Of a stretch of DNA of 64,000 nt, positions 36,103 to 48,738 are shown piece after piece. This DNA is from Gammaproteobacteria bacterium (GTDB taxonomy: Bacteria > Pseudomonadota > Gammaproteobacteria > Burkholderiales > Burkholderiaceae_C), in NCBI GenBank assembly GCA_018828125.1, contig JAHJWB010000022.1, forward strand, positions 229,860 to 293,859. Direction: 5' to 3'. The position numbers were made by a program, and so were the translations under genes. The notes beneath the pieces are model-generated. The model was not told the DNA's origin, searched no databases, and worked only from the letters and a program-made list of their open reading frames with translations. The stretch's first letter is position 1; the number at the start of each line of letters is the position of its first letter.

Positions 36103-38814
36103 ATGCAAGACAAATACTCTCCCCAAGACGTCGAGCGCGCCGCGCACGACCACTGGACCGCCACCGACGCCTACCGCGTGACGGAAGACGACAACAAGAA
36201 GAAGTTCTACGCCTGCTCGATGCTGCCGTACCCCAGCGGCAAGCTGCACATGGGCCATGTGCGCAACTACACCATCAACGACATGCTCACGCGCTACCTG
36301 CGCATGAACGGCCACAACGTCTTGATGCCCATGGGCTGGGACGCCTTCGGCCTGCCCGCCGAAAACGCGGCGCTCAAGAATGGCGTGCCCCCCGCCAAGT
36401 GGACGTACGAAAACATCGCGTACATGAAAAAGCAGATGCAGGCCATGGGCCTGGCCATCGACTGGAGCCGCGAAGTCGCCACCTGTGACCCCACTTATTA
36501 CAAGTGGAACCAGTGGCTGTTCTTGAAGATGCTGGAAAAGGGCATTGCCTACCGCAAGACCCAGGTCGTGAACTGGGACCCGGTGGACCAGACCGTGCTG
36601 GCCAACGAACAGGTGATTGACGGCAAGGGATGGCGCACCGGCGCCACGGTCGAAAAACGCGAGATCCCTGGCTACTACCTCAAGATCACCGACTACGCCG
36701 AAGAGCTGCTGGACTTCGTGACCGGCGACAAGTTGCCCGGCTGGCCCGAGCGCGTGAAGCTGATGCAGGAAAACTGGATCGGCAAGAGCGAAGGCGTGCG
36801 CTTTGCCTTCACCCACGACATTGCAGGCGACGATGGCGCGCTGATCGGCGACGGCAAGATGTATGTGTTCACCACGCGCGCCGACACCATCATGGGCGTG
36901 ACGTTTTGCGCCGTGGCGCCCGAGCACCCGCTGGCTGCGCACGCCGCCAAGACCAACCCCAAACTCCAGACCTTCATTGAAGAATGCAAGAGCGGCGGCA
37001 CCACCGAGGCCGAGCTGGCCACCCAAGAGAAGAAGGGCATGCCCACGGGCCTGTTCGTCACGCACCCGCTGACCGATGAAAAGGTCGAGGTCTGGGTGGG
37101 CAACTATGTGCTGATGGGCTATGGCGACGGCGCCGTCATGGGCGTGCCTGCGCACGACGAGCGCGACTTCGCATTCGCGCTCAAGTACGGCATCGAGATC
37201 AAGCAGGTCGTGCTGGTGGACGGCGAACACTTCGACTACCACCAGTGGAACGACTGGTATGGCGACAAGCAGCGTGGCGTCACCATCAATTCCGACAGCT
37301 TCAGCGGTCTGACCTTCAAAGAGGCAGTGGCTGCAGTGGCACACGCGCTGCAGGCCAAGGGCCTGGGCGAGACCAAAACCACCTGGCGCCTGCGCGACTG
37401 GGGCGTGAGCCGCCAGCGCTACTGGGGCACTCCCATCCCCATCATCCATTGTGATGAACACGGCGCCGTGCCAGTGCCCGAAAAGGACCTGCCGGTGGTC
37501 TTGCCCACCGACTGCGTGCCTGATGGCTCGGGCAACCCGTTGCACAAGCACGAAGGCTTTCACGCCGGTGTGGTCTGCCCCGTGTGTGGCAAGGCCGCGC
37601 GCCGCGAGACCGACACCATGGACACGTTCGTGGACAGCTCGTGGTACTTCATGCGCTATTGCGACCCGAAGAACAGCGATGCCATGGTGGCCGACGGCAC
37701 GGCGTACTGGATGCGCGACCAGCAGGCCGCCACAGGTGGCAGCGGCATGGACCAATACATCGGCGGTGTAGAGCACGCCATCCTGCACCTTTTGTACGCG
37801 CGCTTCTGGACCAAGGTCATGCGCGACATGGGACTGGTGACGGTGGATGAGCCCTTCACCAAGCTGCTGACGCAGGGCATGGTGCTCAACCAGATCTACT
37901 TCTGCCGCGATGAGAAGGGCGGAAAAAACTACTTCCCGCCAGAAGCCGTCACCCAGGTGCTGGATGCGCAGGGACGCATTGTGGGCGGCAAGCTGACCGA
38001 GGCCGAAGGGGAGTTTCCAAAGGGTCTGGAACTGGAATACGGCGGTGTCGGCAAGATGGGCAAGTCCGAGCGCAACGGGGTCGATCCACAGGATCTGATC
38101 GCCAAATACGGCGCCGACACCGCCCGCCTGTACACCATGTTCACTGCCCCGCCTGAGGCCACGCTGGAGTGGAACGACGCGGCGGTGGAAGGCAGCTACC
38201 GCTTCCTGCGGCGCGTGTGGAACTTTGGTGTCAAGCTGTCTGCTATGGATATGGGAGCTGCCAGCGCAAGCGTGGCAAGCGCCAGCAGCCTGAAAGACGT
38301 GGAATTCAGCAAGGAAGCCAAGGCCCTGCGGCTGGAGATCCACACCGTGCTCAAGCAGGTGGACTACGACTACCAGCGCATGCAGTACAACACCGTGGTC
38401 TCGGGCGCGATGAAGATGATCAACGCGCTGGAAGACTTCAAGGCCACCGACTCCGCCGGTGCCCAGGTGGCACTGATCGAAGGTTTTGGCATCTTGCTGC
38501 GCTGCCTGTACCCCGCCACGCCGCACGTGGCGCACTGCCTGTGGAGCGGCCTTGGGTATTCGGCCCAGCTGAGCGACCTGCTGGATGCGCCCTGGCCCCA
38601 GGTGGACGCCAATGCGCTGGTGCAGGACGAGATCGAACTCATGCTGCAGGTCAACGGCAAGCTGCGCGGCTCCATCCTGGTGCCCGCGCAGGCCGACAAG
38701 GCCGAGATCGAGCGTGTGGCGCTGGCCAGCGAAGCCTTCACCGCGCAGGCTGCAGGCGCTCACCCTAAGCGCGTCATCGTGGTGCCCGGCCGCCTTGTGA
38801 ACATCGTGGTGTAA
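36103..38814 (+). CDS. leuS: Leucyl-tRNA synthetase
   Basis: A 903-residue class I aminoacyl-tRNA synthetase. HMGH (49-52) is the HIGH motif, the editing domain sits at about 225-430 ([21 protein letters not shown]), and KMGKS (651-655) is the KMSKS motif with Gly for the first Ser. Residues about 712-731 ([17 protein letters not shown]) are encoded by an AGCGCTT repeat copy at the start of the anticodon-binding domain, where other LeuRS have a shorter or different linker. lptE begins 5 bp later, so the genes are co-transcribed. Confidence 0.97.
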   Translation: MQDKYSPQDVERAAHDHWTATDAYRVTEDDNKKKFYACSMLPYPSGKLHMGHVRNYTINDMLTRYLRMNGHNVLMPMGWDAFGLPAENAALKNGVPPAKWTYENIAYMKKQMQAMGLAIDWSREVATCDPTYYKWNQWLFLKMLEKGIAYRKTQVVNWDPVDQTVLANEQVIDGKGWRTGATVEKREIPGYYLKITDYAEELLDFVTGDKLPGWPERVKLMQENWIGKSEGVRFAFTHDIAGDDGALIGDGKMYVFTTRADTIMGVTFCAVAPEHPLAAHAAKTNPKLQTFIEECKSGGTTEAELATQEKKGMPTGLFVTHPLTDEKVEVWVGNYVLMGYGDGAVMGVPAHDERDFAFALKYGIEIKQVVLVDGEHFDYHQWNDWYGDKQRGVTINSDSFSGLTFKEAVAAVAHALQAKGLGETKTTWRLRDWGVSRQRYWGTPIPIIHCDEHGAVPVPEKDLPVVLPTDCVPDGSGNPLHKHEGFHAGVVCPVCGKAARRETDTMDTFVDSSWYFMRYCDPKNSDAMVADGTAYWMRDQQAATGGSGMDQYIGGVEHAILHLLYARFWTKVMRDMGLVTVDEPFTKLLTQGMVLNQIYFCRDEKGGKNYFPPEAVTQVLDAQGRIVGGKLTEAEGEFPKGLELEYGGVGKMGKSERNGVDPQDLIAKYGADTARLYTMFTAPPEATLEWNDAAVEGSYRFLRRVWNFGVKLSAMDMGAASASVASASSLKDVEFSKEAKALRLEIHTVLKQVDYDYQRMQYNTVVSGAMKMINALEDFKATDSAGAQVALIEGFGILLRCLYPATPHVAHCLWSGLGYSAQLSDLLDAPWPQVDANALVQDEIELMLQVNGKLRGSILVPAQADKAEIERVALASEAFTAQAAGAHPKRVIVVPGRLVNIVV
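38239..38296 (+). repeat. AGCGCTT palindromic repeat, in-frame copy inside leuS
   Basis: TCTGCTATGGATATGGGAGC, then TGCCAGCGCAAGCGTGGCAAGCGCCAGCAGCC. It aligns base by base with the purK copy in sense orientation. Confidence 0.75.
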
Positions 38815-38819
38815 CCGTG

Positions 38820-39323
38820 ATGAACAAACGCACCCTTCTTGCGCTGGCACCTGTGGCTTTGCTCTCGGCCTGCGGCTTTCGGCTGCGGGGCGTACCCGAG
38901 TTCGCATTCAAATCCCTTTACATTGCAGCGCCCACGGGCTCGCCGCTGGCGCGCGAATTGCAGCGCACGTTGCAGGGCTCGGGCAGTCCGCTCCAGGTGC
39001 TGCGCGACCCCGCATCACTGCCCACGGCAGAGGTCATCCTGGACCTGCTGCAGGAGCAGCAAGAGCGCGTGGTCGTGGGCCAAAACGCGTCGGGTCAGGT
39101 GCGTGAACTGCAGCTGCGGTTGCGCATCAAGTTCCGCCTGCGCACGCCTGCCGGGGTGGAGTGGATCCCGCAAACCGAGCTGCTGCAGCAGCGCGACATC
39201 AGCTACAACGAAACCATTGCCCTGGCCAAAGAGGCTGAAGAGGCGCTGCTGTTTCGCAACATGCAGACCGACCTGGTGCAGCAGCTGATGCGCCGGCTAT
39301 CGCTGACGCGCGCGGCGAGCTGA
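38820..39323 (+). CDS. lptE: LPS-assembly lipoprotein LptE
   Basis: A 167-residue outer-membrane lipoprotein (LLSACGFRLRG) that plugs LptD for LPS export. CGFRLRGVPEFAFKSLYI is the classic RlpB/LptE start, and ETIALAKEAEEALLFRNMQTDLVQQLMRRL the conserved C-terminal helix. A GTG three bases upstream is an alternative start. In relatives holA follows immediately; here the next 12.4 kb are a catabolic island and holA is at 51786. Confidence 0.93.
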   Translation: MNKRTLLALAPVALLSACGFRLRGVPEFAFKSLYIAAPTGSPLARELQRTLQGSGSPLQVLRDPASLPTAEVILDLLQEQQERVVVGQNASGQVRELQLRLRIKFRLRTPAGVEWIPQTELLQQRDISYNETIALAKEAEEALLFRNMQTDLVQQLMRRLSLTRAAS

Positions 39324-39341
39324 TCAATCGAAATATATATA

Positions 39342-39392
39342 AAAACAGGCTGTAGCGCTTATCCAGAAAGCGCTGACAGCTATGTTTTTGAT
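39342..39392 (-). repeat. AGCGCTT palindromic repeat at lptE/deacylase junction
   Basis: CAGGCTGTAGCGCTTATCCA, then GAAAGCGCTGACAGCTATGTTTTTGATAG. It marks the left boundary of the island; the last codons and the stop of the deacylase gene lie inside it. Confidence 0.85.
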
Positions 39393-40867
39393 AGTTCTTC
39401 GTTGCTGCGTCGTCGCACAAAGCGCCCGGCCCGCACCCCTGTGGCGCGCTGCGCCGCGGTGTAGCTCAGAACGCCATTCACCCAGACTTGCTCGATGCCT
39501 TCGCTCAATTGCTGGGGGCGTTCAAAGGTCGCAGCGTCTCTGACCCGGGCGGGGTCGAACACCACCACGTCGGCGCATTGGCCAGCCCGCAGCACGCCGC
39601 GCCCCCCCAGCCGAAACCGCTGGGCCGACAGGCCGGTCATCTTGTGCACCGCCTCTTCCAGCTGCAGCAGCCCCTTGTCGCGCCAGTAGCAGGCCAGCAC
39701 GCGCGGAAACGCGCCCCACAGGCGCGGGTGCGGGCGCTCGTCGTGGGGCAAACCGTCCGATCCGATCATGGACAGCGGGTGGGCAATCACGCGCTCCACA
39801 TCGTCCTCGCGCATCTGGAAGTAGCAGGCCCCGCCGGGCTTGAGACGCACGGCAGCCTCTTGTTGGGGCACACCCCACTCGCGCGCAATGTCGGCCAGGT
39901 AGCGCCCGGCCATCTCGGGGTGGGGCTGGCTGCCGGTGATGAGGATGTCGATGATGCCGTCCACCAGGTCTTCGCGCAGCACGGTGGAGCCTGCGGTGTA
40001 GGGGTACACGTCCATTGCAATCTCCTGGCCCTGCGCCAGTTGGTCGATCAGCGGCAGCGTCTCGCGCGTGCGGCCCCAGTTGGCGGGGCCCGCGCATTTG
40101 TGGTGCGAGATGACCAGTGGCAGGCGCGACTGGCGCGCGGTGAGAGCGGCCTCCTGCAGCGCTGGCAGGATGCCCGCCAGCTCGTCACGGATGTGCGTGG
40201 CATACACGCCGCCGTGGCGCGCCGCTACCGATGCCACGGCCACCAGTTCCTCGACATCGGCCGCATACGCCTCGCTGTAGAAGATGCCCGACGACAGCCC
40301 CAGCGCCCCGGCGGCCATGGCCTCTTCCATGTCAGCGGCCATGGCGGCGCGCTCGTCGGCGGTGGCCGTCTGGCGCAGGTCGGCCAGGTGCCGCATGCGC
40401 AGGGCCGTGTGGCCCATCAGTGCGGCTACGTTCACGGCGGGCTGGGCGGCGTCCACGGCGCAGGCATAGTCGGCCATGCTGGCGTGGCGAAACTGCAGGC
40501 GCCCCAGCAGTGAAAGGGGGGCGAGCGGGCTGTCGGTGACCACCGGCGCCAGCGAAATGCCGCAGTTGCCCACGATGACGGTGGTGATGCCCTGCGACAG
40601 CTTGGGCAGCATGGTGGGGGCGTCCAGTACGGCGGCGTCGTCGTGGGTGTGCACGTCGATGAAGCCGGGCGCGATGACATGGCCGGTGCAGTCCGACTCG
40701 GTCAACGCCCCTTCCGCCCTCAGCCGGGCCAACGTGGCGGGATCGATCTGGCCCGGCGCGGCCAGGGCGACAATGCGGTCGCCCTCCATCAGCAGGTCGC
40801 CCACCCAGCCGGGCTGCAGCGTGCCGTCCACAATGAGGCCGTTTTTCAGCAGGGTTGCGTGCGCCAT
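39380..40867 (-). CDS. N-acyl-D-amino-acid deacylase
   Basis: A 495-residue amidohydrolase that releases D-amino acids from N-acyl-D-amino acids. The family signature GFIDVHTHDDAAVL holds the first metal ligands, and VGNCGISLAP, YATHIRDE, SHHKCAGPANWGRT and IGSDGLPHDERPHPRLWG are all diagnostic for D-aminoacylases. The ATG at 40867 is chosen (MAHATLLKNGLI), one base after the rpiR stop. The C-terminal SKT and the stop codon come from an AGCGCTT repeat. It is the last gene of the eight-gene island operon. Confidence 0.9.
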   Translation of the reverse strand: MAHATLLKNGLIVDGTLQPGWVGDLLMEGDRIVALAAPGQIDPATLARLRAEGALTESDCTGHVIAPGFIDVHTHDDAAVLDAPTMLPKLSQGITTVIVGNCGISLAPVVTDSPLAPLSLLGRLQFRHASMADYACAVDAAQPAVNVAALMGHTALRMRHLADLRQTATADERAAMAADMEEAMAAGALGLSSGIFYSEAYAADVEELVAVASVAARHGGVYATHIRDELAGILPALQEAALTARQSRLPLVISHHKCAGPANWGRTRETLPLIDQLAQGQEIAMDVYPYTAGSTVLREDLVDGIIDILITGSQPHPEMAGRYLADIAREWGVPQQEAAVRLKPGGACYFQMREDDVERVIAHPLSMIGSDGLPHDERPHPRLWGAFPRVLACYWRDKGLLQLEEAVHKMTGLSAQRFRLGGRGVLRAGQCADVVVFDPARVRDAATFERPQQLSEGIEQVWVNGVLSYTAAQRATGVRAGRFVRRRSNEELSKT

Positions 40868-40868
40868 G

Positions 40869-41810
40869 TCATTCGTCTGCCGAGGGTGCTGGTGCGGGTG
40901 CGGGTTCTGATGCGGAAGGCGACGCGGGCGTAGCGCCCACATATTCGGCACTGTCAAACCCGTGTTTGTGCAGCAGCTGCTTGAACTGCTGCAGGTCGCG
41001 CGTGGCAACGGGGCCCAGCTTCTGGGCCAGGCGGACCATCAGGATTTCGATCACCACCAGGTGGGCGAGATACGCCTCGGTCCCCACGCGCATGACGGCG
41101 TCTTGCGGCACCGACACGGCCAGCACCAGGTCGGCCACCTCGGCCAGGGGTGTGCCCGGCTGTGTGAGGGCCACCACCGTGGCGCCTTGCGAACGGGCGA
41201 AACGCGCGGCCTCCAGCGCATAGGGCATGCGCCCCACGTGCGAGATGACGAAGGCCACGCCGTCCGGCCCCAGCGTGCTGGCCGATACGAGTTGCTGGTG
41301 CGCGTCAAAGATGGCGTTGGCGGTGCAGCCCAGGCGGAACAAGCGGCTTTGCAGCTCGCTGGCCATGAAGGTCGAGGCCGCGCCCACCGAATAGCAGTCG
41401 ATGCGCCGCGCATGGGCCAGCCGCTCGGCCACCTGGTCGACCACGTCGGCATCAATGGCGCGGCCCAGCTCGGTCAGCGACGACACCGCCGCATGAATGA
41501 TCTTGCTGGCCACGTCGTGTGCGCTGTCGTCGGCCAGCACGCTGCGGTGCAGGTGCGAGCCCGACACCGCCAGGTCCTGTGCCAGGGCGACCATGAAGTC
41601 ACGCACTGAATCGTGCCCAAAACTGCGGCAGGTGCGCACGATGGTGGGCATGGAAACACCCGCCTGCTGGGCCAGTTGTTCCACGGTGGCGACGACAGCG
41701 GCACGCGGGTCGTCCAGCACCACGCGCACCACGCTGCGCTGCGCGTCGGGCAGATCGGTCTGGCGTTCGCGCAGTTGTTGCAGCAGGCTGAGGGAAGAAG
41801 GTTTGGACAT
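40869..41810 (-). CDS. RpiR-family transcriptional regulator
   Basis: A 313-residue regulator with an N-terminal helix-turn-helix (about 1-80; VEQLAQQAGVSMPTIVRTCRSFG) and a C-terminal SIS sugar-isomerase-like effector domain (about 125-265; RRIDCYSVGAASTFMASELQ, FVISHVGRMPYALEAARFARSQGATVVALT). The Pro/Ala/Ser tail is unstructured. It sits inside the operon it probably controls, between the deaminase and the deacylase. Two GTAA-N5-TTAC palindromes in the divergent promoter at 48.75-48.84 kb match the architecture bound by HexR, a member of this family. Confidence 0.88.
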   Translation of the reverse strand: MSKPSSLSLLQQLRERQTDLPDAQRSVVRVVLDDPRAAVVATVEQLAQQAGVSMPTIVRTCRSFGHDSVRDFMVALAQDLAVSGSHLHRSVLADDSAHDVASKIIHAAVSSLTELGRAIDADVVDQVAERLAHARRIDCYSVGAASTFMASELQSRLFRLGCTANAIFDAHQQLVSASTLGPDGVAFVISHVGRMPYALEAARFARSQGATVVALTQPGTPLAEVADLVLAVSVPQDAVMRVGTEAYLAHLVVIEILMVRLAQKLGPVATRDLQQFKQLLHKHGFDSAEYVGATPASPSASEPAPAPAPSADE

Positions 41811-41817
41811 ACGCGGT

Positions 41818-43088
41818 TCAAAAACGGGTGCTGATGGCGCCAGTGACGGCCTCGTGGTCGTCCACGAGCGGCAGCCAGCGCCATTTGTCAAAAGTAGTGC
41901 AGGGGTGAGAGATGCCCAGGGCCACACGGTCGCCCACGGCCGGGGCGGTGTTGACGGCGTCGTCGTAGCGCAGGTAGGCGTGCTGGTCGTTCAGCGCGCT
42001 CACCCGCCAGCCTGCGGGGGACGCGCTGGCCGTGCGCTCGCCGCGGCGGGCCCAGCGCACGGGGATGGGCATTTCCAGGTCGTACGAAAGATCGCGCCGC
42101 CCTCCGCTGAGCAAGGCCAGCCCGGGTTCGGGCACCGACTGCACCGCCGTCCACACTTCCAGCGCCGGGCGCAGCGAGGCGTCCAGCCCCTCGCGTTGCT
42201 CCACAAGCGCCAAAAAACGCTGGTAGTTGCCGTGGTCGTGCGTTATGTAGCAGCCCGAGCGCAGCACGCCCAGCACCGGCCTGGACAGCCCTTGCGTGCG
42301 CAGCAGTGGTACCACCAGGTCGAACACGGCCGAGCCGCCGGCGGTGAGCAGAACGTCGGGGTCCGCAAACAGCCCCTGTGCGTCGCAATGGCGGGCGACT
42401 TCGGTCACGCGCCGCACCAGCGCAGTCACTTCGCGGGCGTCGTGTTCGCTGTCGCAGCGGGCCACGCCACCTTCGTAGCATTCGATGCCGCCCAGCTGCA
42501 CGGCGGGCGACTGCGCCATGGCCTGCGCCAGCGCTACGGCTTCTTCAAGCGTGCGGCAACCGGTGCGCTGGCCGGGGATGCCCATCTCCAGCAGCGTGTC
42601 AAAACGCTGCGTGGCGCCCCGCCGGGTTGCCCAGTCTTCGATGCAGCGCAGCTGCGCGAGGGAGTCGACCAGGAACCACACCCGCAGATCGGTGTGGCGC
42701 TGCAGCAGCGCCTGAAGGCCGTCCAGGTCGGCGTCGGACACCACCTGGTTGGCAATGATGATGCGGCGCGCGCCCGCCTCTACCCCCACCGCCACCTGGT
42801 ACACGGTGGCAAAGGTCAGCCCCCACGCGCCGGCCTGCAACTGCTGCCCAAACAGCTCGGGCGACATGGTGGTCTTGCCATGCGGCGCCAGTGCCACGCC
42901 CTTGCGATTCGCAAAGTCCTGCATCCAGGCCAGGTTGTGTGCCAGGGCGCTGGTCCTGATCACCGCGAGCGGATAGGCCAGGTCGTCGGCCAGCACGTTC
43001 CAGCCCCTGCGGCCCAGGTCCGCGGGGCGGCACGGGGCCGCCGTCAGCGGATAGCTTTTGCAGCGGTGATCCAGAAGAAAAGTGTCGG

Positions 43089-43092
<4 letters not shown>
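41818..43092 (-). CDS. PLP-dependent amino-acid deaminase / D-threonine aldolase-like enzyme
   Basis: A 424-residue fold-type III PLP enzyme. The N-terminal alanine-racemase-like barrel has the Schiff-base lysine K73 in LAPHGKTTMSPE, and TAGGSAVFD plus VLRSGCYITHDHG bind the phosphate. The C-terminal domain ends in GISHPCTTFDKWR, with the His and Cys that bind the divalent metal in D-serine dehydratase and D-threonine aldolase. The exact substrate (D-serine, D-threonine or another amino acid) cannot be read. It overlaps dppF by 4 bp, so it is co-expressed with the transporter. Confidence 0.82.
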
Positions 43093-45156
<2,064 letters not shown>

Positions 45157-45160
<4 letters not shown>

Positions 45161-46020
45161 ACGGCCTTCTTCAGTTTGGGGTCGAGCAGGTCGCGCACGC
45201 CGTCGCCCAGCATCTGCAGCGACAGCGCGGTGAGCACGATGGCGATGCCGGGCGCAAAAATGGTCCAGAACGCCTTGTCCGCGTAGTCCAGGCTGCCCGC
45301 AATCATGGTGCCCCAGGTGGGAATGTCAGGCGGCACGCCCACGCCCAGAAACGACAGGCCCGCCTCGGCCAGGATGGCGTAGGCAAAGATGAAGGTCACC
45401 TGCACCAGGATGGGCGACATCAGGTTGGGCAGGATGTGGCGCCACAGGATGAGGTGTGTGCGCACGCCCAGGGCGCGCGCCGCGTCCACGAACAGCAGCT
45501 CGCGCAGCACCAGCGTGGTGGCGCGCACCACCCGCGCCACGCGCGGGGTGTAGACGATGACCAGCGCCAGCATCACGTTCCACAGCGACACGCCCAGGAT
45601 GGACACCAGCGCAATGCCCAGCAGGATGTCGGGGAAGGACATCATGGCGTCCACCACGCGCATCAGCGGTGCGTCGAGCTTGCGGAAGAACCCTGCAAAC
45701 ATGCCCAGCAGCGTGCCCAGCAACACTGCACCCGCGGCGGTGACCAGGCCGATGAGCAGCGAGTAGCGCGCGCCGTGCACGATGCGCAGCATCACGTCGC
45801 GGCCCAGCTCGTCGGTGCCTGCCCAGTGGGTGGCCGAAGGCGCGCGCAGGCGCTCGCTGATGGACAGTGCATTGGGGTCCGCGTCGGACACCCAGGGGAA
45901 GACGACAGCGATGCTCGCCACCAGGGCAATCACGCTGGCTGCGGCCAGCACCACCTTGCGGGCGAACAGGCGGCGCAGCACGGCCCGCAGGCGGTGCCAG
46001 AAAGAAGGGCTCGGGTTCAT
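45157..46020 (-). CDS. Di-/oligopeptide ABC transporter permease (DppC type)
   Basis: A 287-residue inner-membrane permease with six helices. HWAGTDELGRDVMLRIVHGARYSL is the conserved DppC block, and EAGLSFLGVGVPPDIPTWG is the EAA loop that contacts the ATPase. It overlaps dppB and dppD by 4 bp. Confidence 0.94.
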
Positions 46021-46964
46021 GAGGCTTCCAGGCGGATACGGGGGTCCACCAGCGTGTACAGAAAGTCGATGGCCAGGTTGATGAAGACGTAGATGGCGGC
46101 AATCACCAAGAGCGTGCCCTGGATCACGGGGTAGTCGCGCCGCAGCACGGCGCGCACCACCAGGTTGCCCACGCCGGGCAGGTTGAAAACGGTCTCGGTC
46201 ACCACGGTGCCGCCAATCATCAGCGCCAGGGTCAGCCCCAGCACGGTGACGATGGGCACCAGCGCGTTGCGCAGCACATGCTTGACCATGATGGTGCCCT
46301 CGGGCAGGCCTTTGGCGCGGGCCGTGCGCACGTAGTCTTCGCCCAGGATGTCGAGCATGGAGGCGCGCGTGAAGCGGATGATGAGCGCTGAGTTGAGCAG
46401 GCCCAGCACCAGCGCAGGCAGCATCAGGTGCGAAAGCCGCTCACCCAGCGTGGCGTCGGGGTTGCCGTAGCCGGACGCCGGAAACCACCCGAGCTTGACG
46501 GCGAACAGCTGGATCAGGATGAGCCCCAGCCAGAAGCTGGGCACACTGGCGCCCAGCATGGCCACGCCGCTCACGGCCTGGTCGGTGGCACTGCCGCGCC
46601 ACACGGCGGCGGCCATGCCGCTGGGAATGCCCACCAGCGCGGCGATGCCCACGGCAAACAGTGCGAGGAACAGCGTGGGCTCCGCCCGCTCCAGCAGCGC
46701 TTGTGCCACGGGGCGCTGCAGAAACAGCGACTGCCCCAGGTTGCCCTGCAGCAACTCGCCCACCCACAGCCCAAACTGCACGGGCAGGGGCTTGTCCAGC
46801 CCATACTGCGCGCGGGCCTGGGCAATGTCGGCGGCGGTGGCCTGGTCACCCAGCAGCAGTGCCACCGGGTCCCCCGAGGCCAGCCGCGTGAGGCAGAACA
46901 CCAGCACCGCCACCAGGGCCAGCACCACCACGGCGCCGCCCAGGCGCTTCAATAGAAATCGCAT
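46017..46964 (-). CDS. Di-/oligopeptide ABC transporter permease (DppB type)
   Basis: A 315-residue permease with six helices. The start MRFLLKRLGGAVVVLALVAVLVF is the usual DppB first helix, and DYVRTARAKGLPEGTIMVKHVLRNALVP is the EAA loop region. It follows the binding-protein gene after a 142-bp spacer that contains a type 2 GC-rich repeat. Confidence 0.94.
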   Translation of the reverse strand: MRFLLKRLGGAVVVLALVAVLVFCLTRLASGDPVALLLGDQATAADIAQARAQYGLDKPLPVQFGLWVGELLQGNLGQSLFLQRPVAQALLERAEPTLFLALFAVGIAALVGIPSGMAAAVWRGSATDQAVSGVAMLGASVPSFWLGLILIQLFAVKLGWFPASGYGNPDATLGERLSHLMLPALVLGLLNSALIIRFTRASMLDILGEDYVRTARAKGLPEGTIMVKHVLRNALVPIVTVLGLTLALMIGGTVVTETVFNLPGVGNLVVRAVLRRDYPVIQGTLLVIAAIYVFINLAIDFLYTLVDPRIRLEAS

Positions 46965-47026
46965 GTTTGTCTCTTTGAAGAGTCCCTAAGCCCCATCGTG
47001 CGCAGTGCCGCCCCTGCCCCAGGCAA

Positions 47027-47105
47027 GTGCCACCGTGGAACCGGCTTTGCCGGGCCACGGGTGGCGCCCCCTTGAGGGGGAGGCGCCGCAGGCGCATCGG
47101 GGGGA
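47027..47105 (+). repeat. GC-rich gene-end repeat (type 2), copy 4, inside the island operon
   Basis: CCACCGTGGAACCGGCTTTG, CCGGGCCACGGGTGGCG, CCCCCTTGAGGGGG, GGCGCCGCAGGCGC and GGGGGG. It separates the binding protein from the permeases and could act as a stabilising or attenuating hairpin that makes the binding protein more abundant. Confidence 0.78.
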
Positions 47106-47106
47106 G

Positions 47107-48738
47107 TCAATTCTTCAAACCTGTGTTCCAGAAGAACGGCCAGATGGCGGGCGTGTACCCAGAGAGCTTGGCCGAGCGGGCTGACAGGCCGTTGAACTTG
47201 CCCACTTCGATGAACGGCACCTCGTCGTACACCACCTGCTGGACCTTGCCCCAGAGCGCGCCGCGCTTGGCCGGGTCGGTCTCCTGGTTGAAGGCGGCCA
47301 GGGTGGCCTTCTTGGCGGGCGAGTCCCACCAACCGGGCGCACCGTCGCCCAGCTGTGGTGGCGAGAGCATGGGCTCGGGGAACAGGCCCGAGTGGGTGAA
47401 GTACACGTCCCACAGCTTGGGGTCGTTGCGGCGCTGCACCAGCGTGGCCCAGTCCACCACCTGGAGGTCGGTCTTGAAGCCGGCCTTCTTGAGCTGCTCG
47501 GACATCACCAGCGCCATGTTGTAGTGGAACTCGTACTGGCGGCTGGCCATGATGCGCACGGGTTGGCCGCTGTAGCTGGCCTTGGCTGCCTGGTCCTTGG
47601 CGGCTTGCGGGTTGCGCTCGTTGTAGAGCTTGCTGCCGGCGTCCGAGTAGTACGGCGTGCCCTTGGGGAAGAAGTTGGGCTCCACCACAAAGAAGCGGTT
47701 ATCGCCAAAGCCTGCGGCCAGCAGCTCGCCTGTGCCCACGGCGGTTTGCACCGCGCGGCGCAGGGGCTGCGAGGCCAGCACGCCTTCTTTGGTGTTGAAC
47801 ACGATGTACGGAAAGCCAAAGTTCTGGGTCACGATGGGCACCACGGCGGGGGCGCCTTTTTCGACGCGGCCAATGGCCTCCACGGGCAGCAGGTCGGCGT
47901 ACTGGAACTGGCCCGAGAGCGCGCCTTCGACGCGCGTGTTGGCGCTGGGCACTGGCACAAAGCGCAGCTCGTCCAGCAGCGCCTCGCGCTTGCCGGCATA
48001 GCCGCTGGCGGCTTCCTTGCGGCTGGTGTAGCCGTCAAAACGCACCAGCACGGTGAACTGGTCGGGGCGGCGTTCCTTGAACTGGTAAGGGCCGGTGCCG
48101 ATGAATTCCTTGAGCTGCGGCGCAATGCTCTCTTTGGCCATGATGGCGGCCATGCCGCTGGGCAAGGCCAGCTGCGCGAGCAGTGGGGCGTATGGGGTCT
48201 TCAGCTTCAGCTCCACGGCCAGCGGGTTCTTGGCGGTGAGCGAGGCCACTTCCTTGCCCACGGCCTTGCCACGGGGGCTCAGCTCCATCCAGCGTTGCAG
48301 TGAGGCCACCACATCGTCGGCCGTCATCTCGCGCCCGTTGTGGAACTTCACGCCCTTGCGCAGGGCGATGGTGTAGGTCAGCCCGTCCTTGGACACCTCG
48401 GGCAGGCTCTCGGCCAGCATGGGGGCGATGGCCCAGTTGGCGTCGAAGGTGTACAGGGGCTCGTACACGTGCTGCATGATGGTGCCCACCAGGTCGGCGG
48501 TGCTCACCATGGGGTCCAGCCCCTGGGGTTCGCCCACCATGGCGAGGTTGGCCGCGCCACCCTTGGTGTTGGCGGCGGCAGGAGCGGTTTGGGCCCAGCT
48601 GGCGCCGCCCGCCAGTGTGGCCAGGGTAACGCCCGCTGCGAGCGCCATGGCGCCCAGAGCGTTGCGCCGCCCCGCCTGTTCCGCCCGTTCGCGCATTCGC
48701 AGCCGTTGCTGCACCACATTGGTTCCAGAAGTTTGCAT
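47107..48738 (-). CDS. ABC transporter substrate-binding protein, family 5
   Basis: A 543-residue periplasmic binding protein of the dipeptide/oligopeptide class. A twin-arginine-like RR followed by a hydrophobic stretch and ASWAQTA suggests a signal peptide of about 50 residues. MVGEPQGLDPMVS, LAESLPEVSKDGLTYTIALR-type sequence and VKFHNGREMTADDVVASLQRW are the SBP_bac_5 signature. The ATG at 48738 has GAGGTG upstream; an earlier in-frame start is unlikely. First gene of the island operon, divergent from ridA. Confidence 0.92.
   Translation of the reverse strand: MQTSGTNVVQQRLRMRERAEQAGRRNALGAMALAAGVTLATLAGGASWAQTAPAAANTKGGAANLAMVGEPQGLDPMVSTADLVGTIMQHVYEPLYTFDANWAIAPMLAESLPEVSKDGLTYTIALRKGVKFHNGREMTADDVVASLQRWMELSPRGKAVGKEVASLTAKNPLAVELKLKTPYAPLLAQLALPSGMAAIMAKESIAPQLKEFIGTGPYQFKERRPDQFTVLVRFDGYTSRKEAASGYAGKREALLDELRFVPVPSANTRVEGALSGQFQYADLLPVEAIGRVEKGAPAVVPIVTQNFGFPYIVFNTKEGVLASQPLRRAVQTAVGTGELLAAGFGDNRFFVVEPNFFPKGTPYYSDAGSKLYNERNPQAAKDQAAKASYSGQPVRIMASRQYEFHYNMALVMSEQLKKAGFKTDLQVVDWATLVQRRNDPKLWDVYFTHSGLFPEPMLSPPQLGDGAPGWWDSPAKKATLAAFNQETDPAKRGALWGKVQQVVYDEVPFIEVGKFNGLSARSAKLSGYTPAIWPFFWNTGLKN

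Noticed and set aside
36046..38907. 953-codon open frame on the minus strand opposite leuS
   Set aside because: It is a shadow of leuS caused by high third-position GC; its translation is low-complexity His/Arg/Val-rich and shows no domain.
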